Origin: an uncultured Bacteroides sp.
Lineage (GTDB): Bacteria; Bacteroidota; Bacteroidia; Bacteroidales; Bacteroidaceae
Length of the DNA stretch: 34,202 nucleotides
Assembly: GCA_905198575.1 (NCBI GenBank)
Contig: CAJKDC010000017.1
Span: 1-34,202 of the forward strand
Direction: 5' to 3'
The notes under the pieces were generated by a model. It searched no databases, was not told where the DNA came from, and saw only the letters and a list, made by a program, of their open reading frames with translations. Positions 8,240 to 16,451 of the stretch are shown here, one piece after another. Every line of letters starts with the position of its first letter. Position 1 is the stretch's first letter. A program made the translations under genes and the position numbers.

Positions 8240-9514
8240 TTACAGGTCAAATCCAATATCAGAGCGGAAATATTTTTTGTTGAATGTTATTTTTCCGGCA
8301 TTGGTAAATGATAATTTCAATGCTTCATCCTTGTTGGCTCCATACGAGCTGACTGCAATGACACGACCGCCAGCAGTTACTGTCTGGCCGTCTTTCTGTG
8401 CAGTTCCTGCATGGAAAACGATGCTTCCGCCATTTTTGGCATCTTCAATACCGGTAATAGGGAATCCTTTTTCGTAAGCCTCAGGATATCCGCCCGATAC
8501 CAGCATTACACAAACAGCCGAACGTTCGTCTATTTCAAGTTCCTTTTCATTGAGGTTTCCGGCAGCTACACCTTCGAACAATTCTACCAAGTCGCTTTTA
8601 ATGCGCAGCATGACACTTTCTGTTTCAGGGTCACCCATACGTACATTGTATTCAATCACCATAGGCTCACCTTTCACGTTAATGAGACCGAAGAAAATAA
8701 AACCTTTATAGTCAATACCTTCAGCAGCCAGTCCTTCTACAGTAGGACGGATGATACGGTCTTCTACCTTCTGCATCCATGCAGCATCGGCAAATGGTAC
8801 CGGTGAAACCGAACCCATACCACCTGTATTCAGTCCTTTGTCACCTTCACCGATTCTCTTGTAATCTTTAGCTTCGGGCAGAATCTTGTAATTCTTGCCG
8901 TCGGTCAGAACGAAAACAGAACATTCAATTCCGCTCAGGAACTCTTCAATTACTACAGTCGCAGAAGCGTTTCCGAACATGCCGTCCAGCATTTCTTTCA
9001 GTTCTTTTTTAGCTTCTTCCAGTGTTGGCAGTATCAGTACTCCTTTTCCGGCGCAAAGACCATCTGCTTTCAGCACATACGGTGCTTCCAATGTTTCCAG
9101 GAAAGCCAGTCCTTCTTCCAGGTTGTCGGCTGTAATGCTCTTATATCCCGCAGTAGGGATGTTGTGACGTTGCATGAAACCTTTGGCAAATTCCTTGCTA
9201 CCTTCCAGTACGGCACCAGCTTTTGACGGACCAATTACCGGGATGTTCTTCAAGGCTTCATCGTTCTTAAAGTAATCATAAATACCTTTTACCAAAGGGT
9301 CTTCAGGGCCAACTACTACCATGTTAATATTGTTTGCTACTACAAATTCTTTGATAGCAGCAAAATCATCGGCCTTGATAGCAACATTTTCTCCTACTTC
9401 ACTAGTTCCGGCATTGCCTGGAGCAATGTACAGTTTTTCAATTTTCGGACTTTGTGCAATCTTCCATGCCAAAGCATGTTCACGGCCACCGGAGCCTAAT
9501 AATAAAAGTTTCAT
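8240..9514 (-). CDS. purD: Phosphoribosylamine--glycine ligase (GAR synthetase)
   Basis: A 424-residue ATP-grasp enzyme joining glycine to 5-phosphoribosylamine, the second step of purine synthesis, in the cytoplasm. It has the N-terminal GSGGREHAL signature, the ATP-grasp strand YVLKADGLCAGKGVLI, the EEFLSGIECSVFVL strand, and NTGGMGSVSP and NVRMGDPET, which carry conserved ligand and metal residues. Length agrees with the E. coli enzyme (~430 residues). It follows the prolyl peptidase gene by 47 bases with no clear -7 box between, and runs into the downstream membrane protein with a 3-base gap. No purine riboswitch or PurR site was recognised. Confidence 0.96.
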   Translation of the reverse strand: MKLLLLGSGGREHALAWKIAQSPKIEKLYIAPGNAGTSEVGENVAIKADDFAAIKEFVVANNINMVVVGPEDPLVKGIYDYFKNDEALKNIPVIGPSKAGAVLEGSKEFAKGFMQRHNIPTAGYKSITADNLEEGLAFLETLEAPYVLKADGLCAGKGVLILPTLEEAKKELKEMLDGMFGNASATVVIEEFLSGIECSVFVLTDGKNYKILPEAKDYKRIGEGDKGLNTGGMGSVSPVPFADAAWMQKVEDRIIRPTVEGLAAEGIDYKGFIFFGLINVKGEPMVIEYNVRMGDPETESVMLRIKSDLVELFEGVAAGNLNEKELEIDERSAVCVMLVSGGYPEAYEKGFPITGIEDAKNGGSIVFHAGTAQKDGQTVTAGGRVIAVSSYGANKDEALKLSFTNAGKITFNKKYFRSDIGFDL

Positions 9515-9561
9515 ATATATTCTATTTAAATACAGGTTTATACTATTTTTCTTCCTTCTTG

Positions 9562-11754
9562 TTATTTCAGAAAGTCTTCAAAATAACGGGTGATGTGTTC
9601 GTGCAAGTGTACACGGTCGCGTCCCATCATATTGTGTCCGTCTTCCGGATAAATGAAAAAGTCAGGGTGTGTTCCGGCATCGATGCAAGCTCTTAAGAAC
9701 GAATAGCTTTGCTGTGGAACACATACAGGGTCCATACCTCCATGAATAATCATGAGTCTTCCTTTCAGGTTTCCGGCTTTTTTGCGCATATTGGAGCCTT
9801 CGTATCCTTCCGGATTGCTTTCTGGAGTATCCATGTAACGTTCACCGTACATAACTTCGTAATACTGCCAGTCGATTACCGGTCCTCCGGCAACACCTAC
9901 CTTAAATATCTCAGGATAAGAAAGCATGAGGTTTGTAGTCATGAAACCACCGAAACTCCATCCGTGCACACCAATTTTATCAGCATTTACGTAAGGAAGC
10001 GACTGCAGGAATTTTGCTCCTTCTACCTGGTCTTTCATTTCCTCTACACCCAGCTGACGGAATGTACAGTTTTCGAAGTCCCGTCCGCGGTTGTCGCTGC
10101 CCCGGTTATCTACGGTCAGCATTACATATCCTTTCTGCGCCATGTACAAGTCCCATCCCCGGGCATCATAGAAACGATTGTTATGGATAAGCTGGGCATG
10201 AGGTCCTCCGTATACATATATAATAGCCGGATACTTTTTGTTAGGGTCGAAGTTCACCGGTTTGATCAGTCTGTAGTACAAATCAGTTTTACCATCGGCA
10301 GCCTTGATTGTTCCGATAGTGATTTCCGGCAATTGATACGCTTCTGTCATTGGGTCTGTTGCAGCATGCAGAAGCACACCTTTCTTGCCGTTAGTGGGCA
10401 GAATACTGGTTTCTCTGGGGATGCTGAACGAGGTAAAATAGTCGATAACATACGTTCCGTTGCCCGAAAGCTGTGCATTGTGAGTACCATCCTCCCTGCC
10501 TATTTGAGTCCGTTTTCCGGTTTTTACATCCAGTGCAAACAAGTTTGTCTGCAGAGGTGACACTTCTGTGCTGGCGATAATGATTTGTTTTTTAGCACTA
10601 TTGAATCCCAACACATTCTGTACCAGCCAGTTCCCTTGAGTCAACTGTTTCGGATTTTCGATGTTTGCGGTATCAAACAGATAGAGGTGGTTGAAACCAT
10701 CCCGTTGGCTCTGATAAATAAACTTTGTGTCATCCCAGGGTAAGAAAATCAGAGGATGCTGAGGCTCTACATATTTAGGATACTTTTCCTCATAAAGAAC
10801 AGCCTCTTTCTTACCGTCCAAAGCATTGTATCGGATAAGCTGGGCATGATTCTGGTCACGGTTCAGTTCAATTACATAAATATGCGTTTCATCCGGAGCC
10901 CAACTGATATTTGTAAAATAACGGTCGGTTGGATCGGCTGTTTGCAGGTATACCACCTTACCAGTTTTTACGTTATAAATTCCGACACTTACCTTATGGC
11001 TGGTTGTTCCGGCCATCGGATAGCGGTCGGGTTCCAAAGAAGCGATACGTGTGGTTGTATTTACCTGCGGATAGTTAGGAACCATGCTTTGGTCCATTCT
11101 GTAGAAAGCCAGATAATTGCCTTTTGGACTCCAGAACGTACCTTTCATAATACCGAACTCGTTTCTGTGTACGGCCTGACCGTAAAGAATGGCGTGTTTT
11201 GAAAGAATACACGCTGAAGTCTTTTCGTTCGGATTAACCTGTTTGTCGGCCTGTTGTGGTCCGGCAATGTGCAGGTTGTCGCCTACGGTGTAAGCCATGT
11301 ATCCGTTTGCTTTGCAGAAGTCTGTATTGGCAGCTTCCTTATTCAAAACATATGCAGATGTAATTTTTTTTGTTGAAAAATCATAGCAGAACACCTGGCC
11401 GTCATGTCTGAACATTACTACCTGCTTGTCTGCCCAAGGCAGTGAGCAACCTGTCAGCGTATTCAAATCTGATTCTTTCTGCGTATAATCTTCCAAAGCA
11501 CTGTTGACTTCATCCAGACTGACCAATGTTTTTTTCTTGCCATTTTTCAGTTGGATGCTAGATATCGTTTCTGTTTCAGCCTGTATACATACATCACCCC
11601 ACCATTGCAGGCCAGACATACCTTTGGGAGAAAGGCTGGAATAATTATTTCCTCCAGGAATAACATCCTCCAGTGTATAAGGCTTTTTATCTTGTGCTGC
11701 AACGGGCAAGCTCATGATGCAAAACAGAATTAGAAGTTTAAAAATAACTTTCAT
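9562..11754 (-). CDS. S9 family prolyl tripeptidyl peptidase-like serine protease
   Basis: A 730-residue secreted or periplasmic peptidase with a signal peptide of about 20 residues (MKVIFKLLILFCIMSLPVAA), an eight-bladed beta-propeller to about residue 480, and a C-terminal alpha/beta-hydrolase domain. The catalytic triad is visible: S600 in GWSFGGF, D675 in HGGMDPV and H707 in EDGHNMMG. Length and spacing closely match the P. gingivalis prolyl tripeptidyl peptidase (PTP-A, 732 residues). Dipeptidyl peptidase IV has a Glu-Glu pair to bind the substrate N-terminus. Here the equivalent place reads NEFGI (N198, E199), one glutamate only, which favours tripeptidyl specificity. It starts 15 bases after the RNA methyltransferase gene ends. 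The annotation 'DPP IV' is the main alternative. Confidence 0.92.
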   Translation of the reverse strand: MKVIFKLLILFCIMSLPVAAQDKKPYTLEDVIPGGNNYSSLSPKGMSGLQWWGDVCIQAETETISSIQLKNGKKKTLVSLDEVNSALEDYTQKESDLNTLTGCSLPWADKQVVMFRHDGQVFCYDFSTKKITSAYVLNKEAANTDFCKANGYMAYTVGDNLHIAGPQQADKQVNPNEKTSACILSKHAILYGQAVHRNEFGIMKGTFWSPKGNYLAFYRMDQSMVPNYPQVNTTTRIASLEPDRYPMAGTTSHKVSVGIYNVKTGKVVYLQTADPTDRYFTNISWAPDETHIYVIELNRDQNHAQLIRYNALDGKKEAVLYEEKYPKYVEPQHPLIFLPWDDTKFIYQSQRDGFNHLYLFDTANIENPKQLTQGNWLVQNVLGFNSAKKQIIIASTEVSPLQTNLFALDVKTGKRTQIGREDGTHNAQLSGNGTYVIDYFTSFSIPRETSILPTNGKKGVLLHAATDPMTEAYQLPEITIGTIKAADGKTDLYYRLIKPVNFDPNKKYPAIIYVYGGPHAQLIHNNRFYDARGWDLYMAQKGYVMLTVDNRGSDNRGRDFENCTFRQLGVEEMKDQVEGAKFLQSLPYVNADKIGVHGWSFGGFMTTNLMLSYPEIFKVGVAGGPVIDWQYYEVMYGERYMDTPESNPEGYEGSNMRKKAGNLKGRLMIIHGGMDPVCVPQQSYSFLRACIDAGTHPDFFIYPEDGHNMMGRDRVHLHEHITRYFEDFLK

Positions 11755-11769
11755 GCGTAAATCCTTTAT

Positions 11770-13098
11770 TTAATCTTGATTTTGCTGTTCATCTTCCTCT
11801 CTGTTACGTCTGCTATGCATATAACGAGGGGCAGCAGCCTGTTTCGGACGTCCGTCGTCTGTGTTCTTTCTGCGAGGAGTTTTCGGTGCCTCTGTTTTCA
11901 TGCGTTTGAATTCTTTCTTTTCAGACGGCTGTTTGAAAGCAGGTGTAGCGCTGCGGAAAGCCTTGAATTTTCCGTCGAAAAGCTGGTATTTGCGGAATTG
12001 GCATTCCAACGCTCCATTATACAAAGGTATCTTTACAGACGGTTTAAGTCCAATCTGGTCGAAACACTCTTCGCGGTAGCTCAGAATCCAGGCATCATTT
12101 CCTGTAAATGCATGTTTCAGGCGTTCACCAATCATCTGATACAATCCCAGCAAGTCATTGGTAGAAATTCGTTCACCATAAGGAGGGTTGGTAATAATGA
12201 TACTCTTTTCCTTAGGCTGTTCAAACTGCTGGAATGGCTGTGTTTTCAAAACGATGTCTTTGCTGACACCGGCAGCTTTTACATTATGGGTAGCGATTTC
12301 GTTGGCTTTAGGGTTATTGTCGTAGCCATAAATCTTATGCTTGAATTCTTTTTCGCCTGAGTCATCGTTGTAGATAGAATCGAACAAATCCTGATCGAAA
12401 TCTTTCCATTTTTCAAAACCGAACTCTTTACGGAACACTCCCGGAGCAATGTTTCGTGCAATAAGCGCAGCTTCGATAGGAATTGTTCCAGAACCACACA
12501 TCGGGTCAATGAGGTCACATTCACCTCGCCATCCGGTCATTAAAATCATTCCGGCAGCCAGCACCTCATTCAGAGGAGCTTCTACAGCCTCCTGTCTGTA
12601 ACCGCGGCGGTGCAGTGACTCACCCGAACTGTCGAGTGACAATGTACAGTTATTTTCGGCTACATGGATGTTGATTAACAAGTCAGGGTTGTTGATACGT
12701 ACCGAAGGACGGTTTCCGGTCTTTTCCCGGAAATAGTCAACAATGGCATCTTTTACTTTGTAAGCGACAAATTTGGAGTGGCGGAATTCGCTGGAAAAAA
12801 CGACAGCTTCTACAGCAAAACTGCTCATATTGTCCAAATAATCTTCCCAGTGGATATTTTTAATAGCATCGTAAACATCGTCAGCAGTCTGTGCTGTGAA
12901 ATGCTTGATGGGTTTTAGGATACGGATAGCCGTACGCAAACAAAAGTTTGCTTTGTACATCATGGCTTTATCACCGGTAAAGGATACCATTCGGCGTCCG
13001 ATTTCAATGTTGCTGGCTCCCAGCTCTGTGAGTTCTTGTGCCAAGGTCTCTTCCAGTCCCTGGAAGGTTTTGGCGATCAGCTCGAATTCTTGATTCAT
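11770..13098 (-). CDS. THUMP-domain class I SAM-dependent RNA methyltransferase (RlmL/YcbY N-terminal type)
   Basis: A 442-residue enzyme: an N-terminal ferredoxin-like and THUMP RNA-binding region (about 1-165), then a Rossmann methyltransferase with DPMCGSGT at 198-205 and the amino-methyltransferase motif NPPYGER at 304-310, which marks N2-guanine-type methylation. It resembles the N-terminal half of E. coli RlmL, which makes m2G2445 in 23S rRNA. The C-terminal ~60 residues are rich in Lys, Arg, Pro and Gln and probably disordered, perhaps helping RNA binding. A -7 box lies 34 bases upstream of the ATG. It may be the first gene of a long operon running to purD and beyond. The modified nucleotide is inferred from the family. 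Confidence 0.9.
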   Translation of the reverse strand: MNQEFELIAKTFQGLEETLAQELTELGASNIEIGRRMVSFTGDKAMMYKANFCLRTAIRILKPIKHFTAQTADDVYDAIKNIHWEDYLDNMSSFAVEAVVFSSEFRHSKFVAYKVKDAIVDYFREKTGNRPSVRINNPDLLINIHVAENNCTLSLDSSGESLHRRGYRQEAVEAPLNEVLAAGMILMTGWRGECDLIDPMCGSGTIPIEAALIARNIAPGVFRKEFGFEKWKDFDQDLFDSIYNDDSGEKEFKHKIYGYDNNPKANEIATHNVKAAGVSKDIVLKTQPFQQFEQPKEKSIIITNPPYGERISTNDLLGLYQMIGERLKHAFTGNDAWILSYREECFDQIGLKPSVKIPLYNGALECQFRKYQLFDGKFKAFRSATPAFKQPSEKKEFKRMKTEAPKTPRRKNTDDGRPKQAAAPRYMHSRRNREEDEQQNQD

Positions 13099-13132
13099 GT
13101 TGACTAAATTACGTAATTTCAGATTGATAGTG

Positions 13133-13140
13133 CAAAAATA
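13133..13140 (-). promoter_or_regulatory. -7 promoter box for the RNA methyltransferase gene
   Basis: The minus strand reads TATTTTTG, matching TAnnTTTG, 34 bases upstream of the ATG at 13098. It could drive the run methyltransferase-peptidase-purD and further genes. Confidence 0.5.
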
Positions 13141-13628
13141 GGGATTTTTATACAGCTAATCAACTCTTTGGGTTTCTTTTCTTATTTTCTCTGTACTGAA
13201 AATCTGCACAAATGATAAGGCCTGTTGGGCAGATGCTGTATTCTTATTGCGTCTTTGCAATGATAAATCTGTTGCATAAAAGTGATATTTCTTTAGTATA
13301 GATGTAATAAAACTTCATCTCATGAATGATAAAGTAAGTAGGTAGTGGAGGAAATGTTCCATGAACCAGCAATATCTTTTTATTACTTTAATTAATATTT
13401 GTAACGATGCACTTTGAAACAAACTCTATTAAGCATGGTGTTTATTTCTAAATTTTGTCATTTTTTATTATTGAAGAAGATTATTTTACTATTATAGAAT
13501 TTATTGTTAATCAATGTTTTGTGAAAAATAATTAAAGTCAAAACGGGGTAAATTAATATCGGTTTCGGGTAATAATATTTTACCATTTTTCTCTGTTCTT
13601 TGCTGCATAATTTAAACTTATAAGAATT
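13141..13628. other. AT-rich intergenic region without a recognisable gene
   Basis: About 490 bases, clearly more AT-rich than the flanking genes. All open frames are short and unconvincing. Its right end is the leader of the plus-strand fragment beginning at 13629. CTGTTCTTTGC near 13592-13602 is only a partial match to the -7 consensus. No tRNA, repeat array or strong hairpin was seen. Confidence 0.5.
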
Positions 13629-13784
13629 ATGTTAAAAATACCTCGATCTATTAACTTGATGCTTCCTTTGTTGTTATGTTCAGCAGGGATGCATGCTGCC
13701 GTCTTTTCTGCCCCTGATAATAAGATGAGCACTATGCATAATGAGAAACTATTTGCCGATAGTTTTTTATACTTTCCTGTGTAA
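13629..13784 (+). pseudogene. Signal-peptide fragment of a truncated secreted/outer-membrane protein
   Basis: A 51-codon reading frame begins with an excellent signal peptide: basic start (MLKIPRS), hydrophobic core (INLMLPLLLCSAGMHA) and likely cleavage after HAA. Only about 20 further residues follow, then the frame runs into the 3' end of the PqqD-like gene on the other strand and stops. An export signal with no mature protein suggests the 5' remnant of a larger exported protein, possibly a TonB-dependent receptor given how these start in Bacteroides, but that is a guess. The break point is probably near or after 13725. It is too short to be noticed by ordinary ORF cut-offs. A genuine small secreted peptide is the alternative. 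Confidence 0.45.
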
Positions 13785-14052
13785 TTTCTGCAGAGGTTAA
13801 CAGACCGTACTTTGTTAGCTCTTCAAGAAACGGTATAAGACTTTCCATTGCCGTGTCCGTTTCTTCTGATAACATTTGAACAGACAAACAAGTGTTGCGA
13901 GGTGTATCTAATAAACGACCTACAATCTCTGCTGAGTCATCTTCAAAAAAATAACTCATACCTTCTATAAGGTTGTAGTATATAGCAACATTAGCCTCCT
14001 TGTTGTATCTGCCACAAGTCCATTCAGGGCGATAATAGATATACTTAGCCAT
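13732..14052 (-). CDS. Small PqqD-like (RiPP recognition element-type) protein, tentative
   Basis: A 106-residue ORF with ATG start. Residues about 20-90 follow the pattern of PqqD-family winged-helix proteins: a beta-hairpin with a 'non-specific' tyrosine-rich strand (VAIYYNLIEGMSYFF), a first helix (DSAEIVGRLLD), then a charged helix pair ending in FLEELTKYGLLTS, the usual PqqD close. PqqD domains bind the leader of peptide natural products (RiPPs) and present it to a radical SAM or other maturase. No maturase, precursor or transporter gene is nearby, so if the assignment holds this is an orphan or remnant. It lies between two truncated genes, which suggests arrival by rearrangement. Fold prediction is by eye only; it may be an unrelated small protein. 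Confidence 0.5.
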   Translation of the reverse strand: MAKYIYYRPEWTCGRYNKEANVAIYYNLIEGMSYFFEDDSAEIVGRLLDTPRNTCLSVQMLSEETDTAMESLIPFLEELTKYGLLTSAEITQESIKNYRQIVSHYA

Positions 14053-14359
14053 TTTTGACTCATATGCACCTATGGCCTAACGATGTGGTTTTATTCTAAT
14101 TATATGAAAGGCATAAGAAGAAAAGTGAGGCCACCATTTCTACCCTATCCTTGACGTAGGACTTCGACTTCCTGTAATATGGATAAGGAGAGAACAGACA
14201 AGCCCCACTTTGGATGGTATATAGCGAATGCTAATACACGACACCAAAGAGAGCGTCTTTCCCACACTATTCCGATATTACTTTGTGAGTTGTCGAAGTT
14301 CACGTCAACGGAATAAAGCGAAAATGCGCTTTCTTTCAATATGTCTGCACACTGATTTT
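14053..14359. other. Region between the PqqD-like gene and the broken regulator, no convincing gene
   Basis: About 300 bases of ordinary base composition. A 76-codon minus-strand frame (14145-14375) has only TTG starts and no recognisable motif. The other minus-strand frames are cut by scattered stops, consistent with a decayed gene fragment. No terminator or clear promoter was seen. The foreign sequence seems to extend up to about 14423, where AraC homology begins. Confidence 0.4.
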
Positions 14360-15091
14360 TCAGTATGCGCAACAAATATAGGCATTTTCTGTGGAAAGAC
14401 GCTCAATAAATACAAATATTATACATAATTTCGAGGCATACCAGTTTACCTGGCGTTGTGCAGAACAGTTATTCATTACCAATTGTAAGAAATTGTTGGT
14501 TACAAGACTTCTTCGGGGTTTAACAGGAAGTTGGTTTTCGGGTTCGGATTTCCGGTTTTGATGAAGTCTTTCAATAAGTTCTAAAAACAAAATCCTTAGT
14601 CTGGAAGAAATGATTTCCTGGCGGAATGTATTTTCTTCCTGATTATTTTGAGTGAGTTTTATATAAGATAAGTTTGTGTAAAAGTTGTTCATTTCATGCG
14701 GACTAAGCTGTACGATTAAATGATTCATACGGTTATTGATAATATCATATGGGAACACACTGTTTGTTAAGACTGAAGTAATGTACTCTTTTGAAAACAG
14801 TATAAAAACTCCCTGGCAGTCATTGGAAAATGTTAGGTTAGTTATGTTGTCAACAGGAAGCAGGTCAATGATGGTATTGGATTCCAGCTGGACGGTTTGG
14901 TTATTTATTTCCAATGAAATATTACCTTGTTTCAGTGCACATAGAATGCCCTTTTCAATTTTTTGTAGTTTGGGACAATTCAATCGGTATGAATTTTCTA
15001 TTTCTTGAATAGTGAGTAATTCTTTGTACCGATAGCCATAAGTTTGCATTTTTCCCAATACATAGGGAAGTGTAGTTAAGTTTAAGTCCAT
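14360..15091 (-). pseudogene. AraC-family-like regulator lacking its DNA-binding domain (truncated)
   Basis: The reading frame encodes 243 residues. The first ~220 look like the N-terminal sensor (cupin-like) region and linker of a Bacteroides AraC-type regulator, ending with FLQLVMNNCSAQRQVNWYASKLC, which in intact proteins leads into the first helix of the AraC helix-turn-helix domain (typically YADKLCISPKYLS...). Here, after C223 (codon at 14423-14425), the sequence switches to about 20 unrelated residues and stops. The ~80-residue DNA-binding domain is therefore missing. The protein is probably non-functional as a transcription factor unless it acts as a ligand-binding decoy. The break coincides with the edge of the unexplained segment to its left. 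Confidence 0.7.
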
Positions 15092-15196
15092 AGTATTTTG
15101 GTTTTTGGGTTATGATTTTCAGCGTGAATTTATATGGACTGATGCACATTTACTACTAAAATAGACGAACGGTTCGATTTTATAGACTAAATGAGA

Positions 15197-15308
15197 TAAA
15201 AAAGTCGCCTGCAGTATATTGCCAGGCGACTTCTTTTTCCGTTAAAAAATATATATGATTTAGGCTGTATGAAAACAGAAACAGAGAGGTAGGCTCTGTG
15301 TTTTGTTC
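15197..15308 (-). ncRNA. Candidate small RNA (promoter box plus terminator, no ORF)
   Basis: On the minus strand a full-match -7 box (TATCTTTG, 15315-15322) is followed about 75 bases later by the start of a strong intrinsic terminator (stem 15223-15232 with 15202-15211, then a T-run). The ~110-base stretch between holds a second hairpin (15281-15286 with 15294-15299) and no convincing start codon with an open frame. This is the layout of an independent small RNA. The alternative is that the hairpin is simply the distant terminator of the serine acetyltransferase gene, which ends about 200 bases upstream. Confidence 0.4.
15202..15232 (-). terminator. Intrinsic terminator
   Basis: A perfect ten-base stem AAGTCGCCTG / CAGGCGACTT (15202-15211, 15223-15232) has an 11-base loop and, on the minus strand, a run of T residues after the stem. 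It may end the candidate small RNA and/or the serine acetyltransferase transcript. Confidence 0.8.
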
Positions 15309-15314
15309 ACAATG

Positions 15315-15322
15315 CAAAGATA
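15315..15322 (-). promoter_or_regulatory. -7 promoter box of the candidate small RNA
   Basis: The minus strand reads TATCTTTG, a full match to TAnnTTTG, with no gene start within the following 200 bases. The upstream -33 region has a T-rich stretch (TGTTTTAG) but not a clean TTTG. Confidence 0.4.
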
Positions 15323-15436
15323 AGAACAGGAATGGAATAATAATACTAAAACAGATGTACACATTTTATAGCTATTGTGTTGTATATTAGGCTTATACGT
15401 TTTTATATGATGTACAATGCTGTTTTCGGACGGTAC

Positions 15437-16336
15437 TTATTTACTTCTTTGCTGAACAATACGGGCGCCTGCAGGTACATTTTCTGTAATCCAGATATTG
15501 CCCCCTATGGTAGCTCCTTTTCCGATGGTTATACGACCGAGGATGGTAGCGTTGGAGTAAACAATAACATCGTCTTCCAAGATAGGATGGCGCGGAATTC
15601 CTTTGATGGGATTACCGTTTTCATCCAGAGGAAAACTTTTAGCGCCCAAGGTTACTCCCTGATAGAGTTTCACATTGTTTCCAATGATGCAGGTCGCTCC
15701 AATCACGACACCGGTACCATGGTCTATGGTAAAATGAGAGCCGATTTGTGCTCCCGGATGAATGTCTATTCCGGTTTCCGAATGAGCCATTTCGGTTATC
15801 ATTCTTGGTATGAGCGGTACATTCAGTTTATATAATTCGTGGGCTATCCGATAGTTGGTGATGGCCCGAATGATGGGGTAGCAACAGATGATCTCTCCAA
15901 AACAGGTAGCTGCCGGGTCACCGTAGTAGGCAGCTTCTACGTCGGTGGCTAGCGTACGACGGAGTTCCGGCAGACGTTCGATAAACTGAGCTGCCAGTTG
16001 GGCTGCAGTAGCCCGGTTAGGCTCATTACCGTTTTCTATGCCGTTATTTTCGACTCCGAAACAGAGTCCGGCCTGTATCTGGTTGATGAGTAGTTCAAAG
16101 AGTTGCTCAATATTTACTCCGATATGATAGTGAATAGTGCGACTGTTGATATTGGAGTTCCCAAAGTAACCTGGGAAAAGAATAGAGCGGGCCAAGTCTA
16201 CAATGGTGGCTAATTCTTTGCCTGAAGGTATAGGGTCGTTTTCCTTGTGTTGGTGCAGCAGGCCTTTGTAAGAATTGGTATCTGATAACTCGTCTACTGT
16301 CCGTGTCAATATGGGTGTAAAGTCGGTTGTTGCCAT
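15437..16336 (-). CDS. Serine O-acetyltransferase (CysE/EpsC type)
   Basis: A 299-residue left-handed beta-helix acetyltransferase that makes O-acetylserine from serine and acetyl-CoA, the precursor of cysteine. The N-terminal helical domain is followed by hexapeptide repeats. The catalytic pair is visible as D191/H193 in GIDIHPGA and H206 in TIDHGTG, and VKLYQGVTLGAKSF gives the acetyl-CoA loop. I prefer the ATG at 16336 (MATTDF) over the in-frame ATG at 16363, because the -7 box at 16361-16368 overlaps the latter. The gene is transcribed alone, divergently from the small basic protein gene. It is longer than E. coli CysE (273 residues) owing to its N-terminal domain. No O-acetylserine sulfhydrylase is adjacent. 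Confidence 0.92.
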   Translation of the reverse strand: MATTDFTPILTRTVDELSDTNSYKGLLHQHKENDPIPSGKELATIVDLARSILFPGYFGNSNINSRTIHYHIGVNIEQLFELLINQIQAGLCFGVENNGIENGNEPNRATAAQLAAQFIERLPELRRTLATDVEAAYYGDPAATCFGEIICCYPIIRAITNYRIAHELYKLNVPLIPRMITEMAHSETGIDIHPGAQIGSHFTIDHGTGVVIGATCIIGNNVKLYQGVTLGAKSFPLDENGNPIKGIPRHPILEDDVIVYSNATILGRITIGKGATIGGNIWITENVPAGARIVQQRSK

Positions 16337-16360
16337 GATATATTGATTTTGGGGTTCAGG

Positions 16361-16368
16361 CAAATGTA
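16361..16368 (-). promoter_or_regulatory. -7 promoter box for serine acetyltransferase
   Basis: The minus strand reads TACATTTG, matching TAnnTTTG, 24 bases upstream of the ATG at 16336. It fixes the start of the gene, since the alternative ATG at 16363 lies inside the box. Confidence 0.6.
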
Positions 16369-16420
16369 CATTTTTTTGTCAATGCAGGCAACTTATTGTT
16401 ATTTAAATCGTTGAAAAGAG

Positions 16421-16428
16421 TAACTTTG
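16421..16428 (+). promoter_or_regulatory. -7 promoter box for the small basic protein gene
   Basis: TAACTTTG matches TAnnTTTG and lies 23 bases before the ATG at 16452. With the box on the other strand at 16361-16368 it forms a compact divergent promoter region. Confidence 0.55.
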
Positions 16429-16451
16429 CAAATAATAATCAAGAAAATGCT

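Noticed and set aside
9709..10560. A 283-codon plus-strand open frame
   Set aside because: It is antisense to the prolyl peptidase catalytic domain, has no recognisable motif, and arises from the codon pattern of the real gene.
11776..12360. A 194-codon plus-strand open frame
   Set aside because: Antisense to the RNA methyltransferase, including its NPPYGER motif; no promoter and no family resemblance.
14145..14375. A 76-codon minus-strand frame between the PqqD-like ORF and the broken regulator
   Set aside because: Only TTG starts, no ribosome site, no motif; better described as decayed sequence.
15160..15180. Near-palindrome CGAACGGTTCG upstream of the broken regulator
   Set aside because: Short, with a mismatched centre and no second copy nearby; not enough to call an operator.
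15180..15362. A 60-codon hydrophobic minus-strand frame
   Set aside because: It runs across the -7 box and the terminator hairpin, so it is not a plausible gene.
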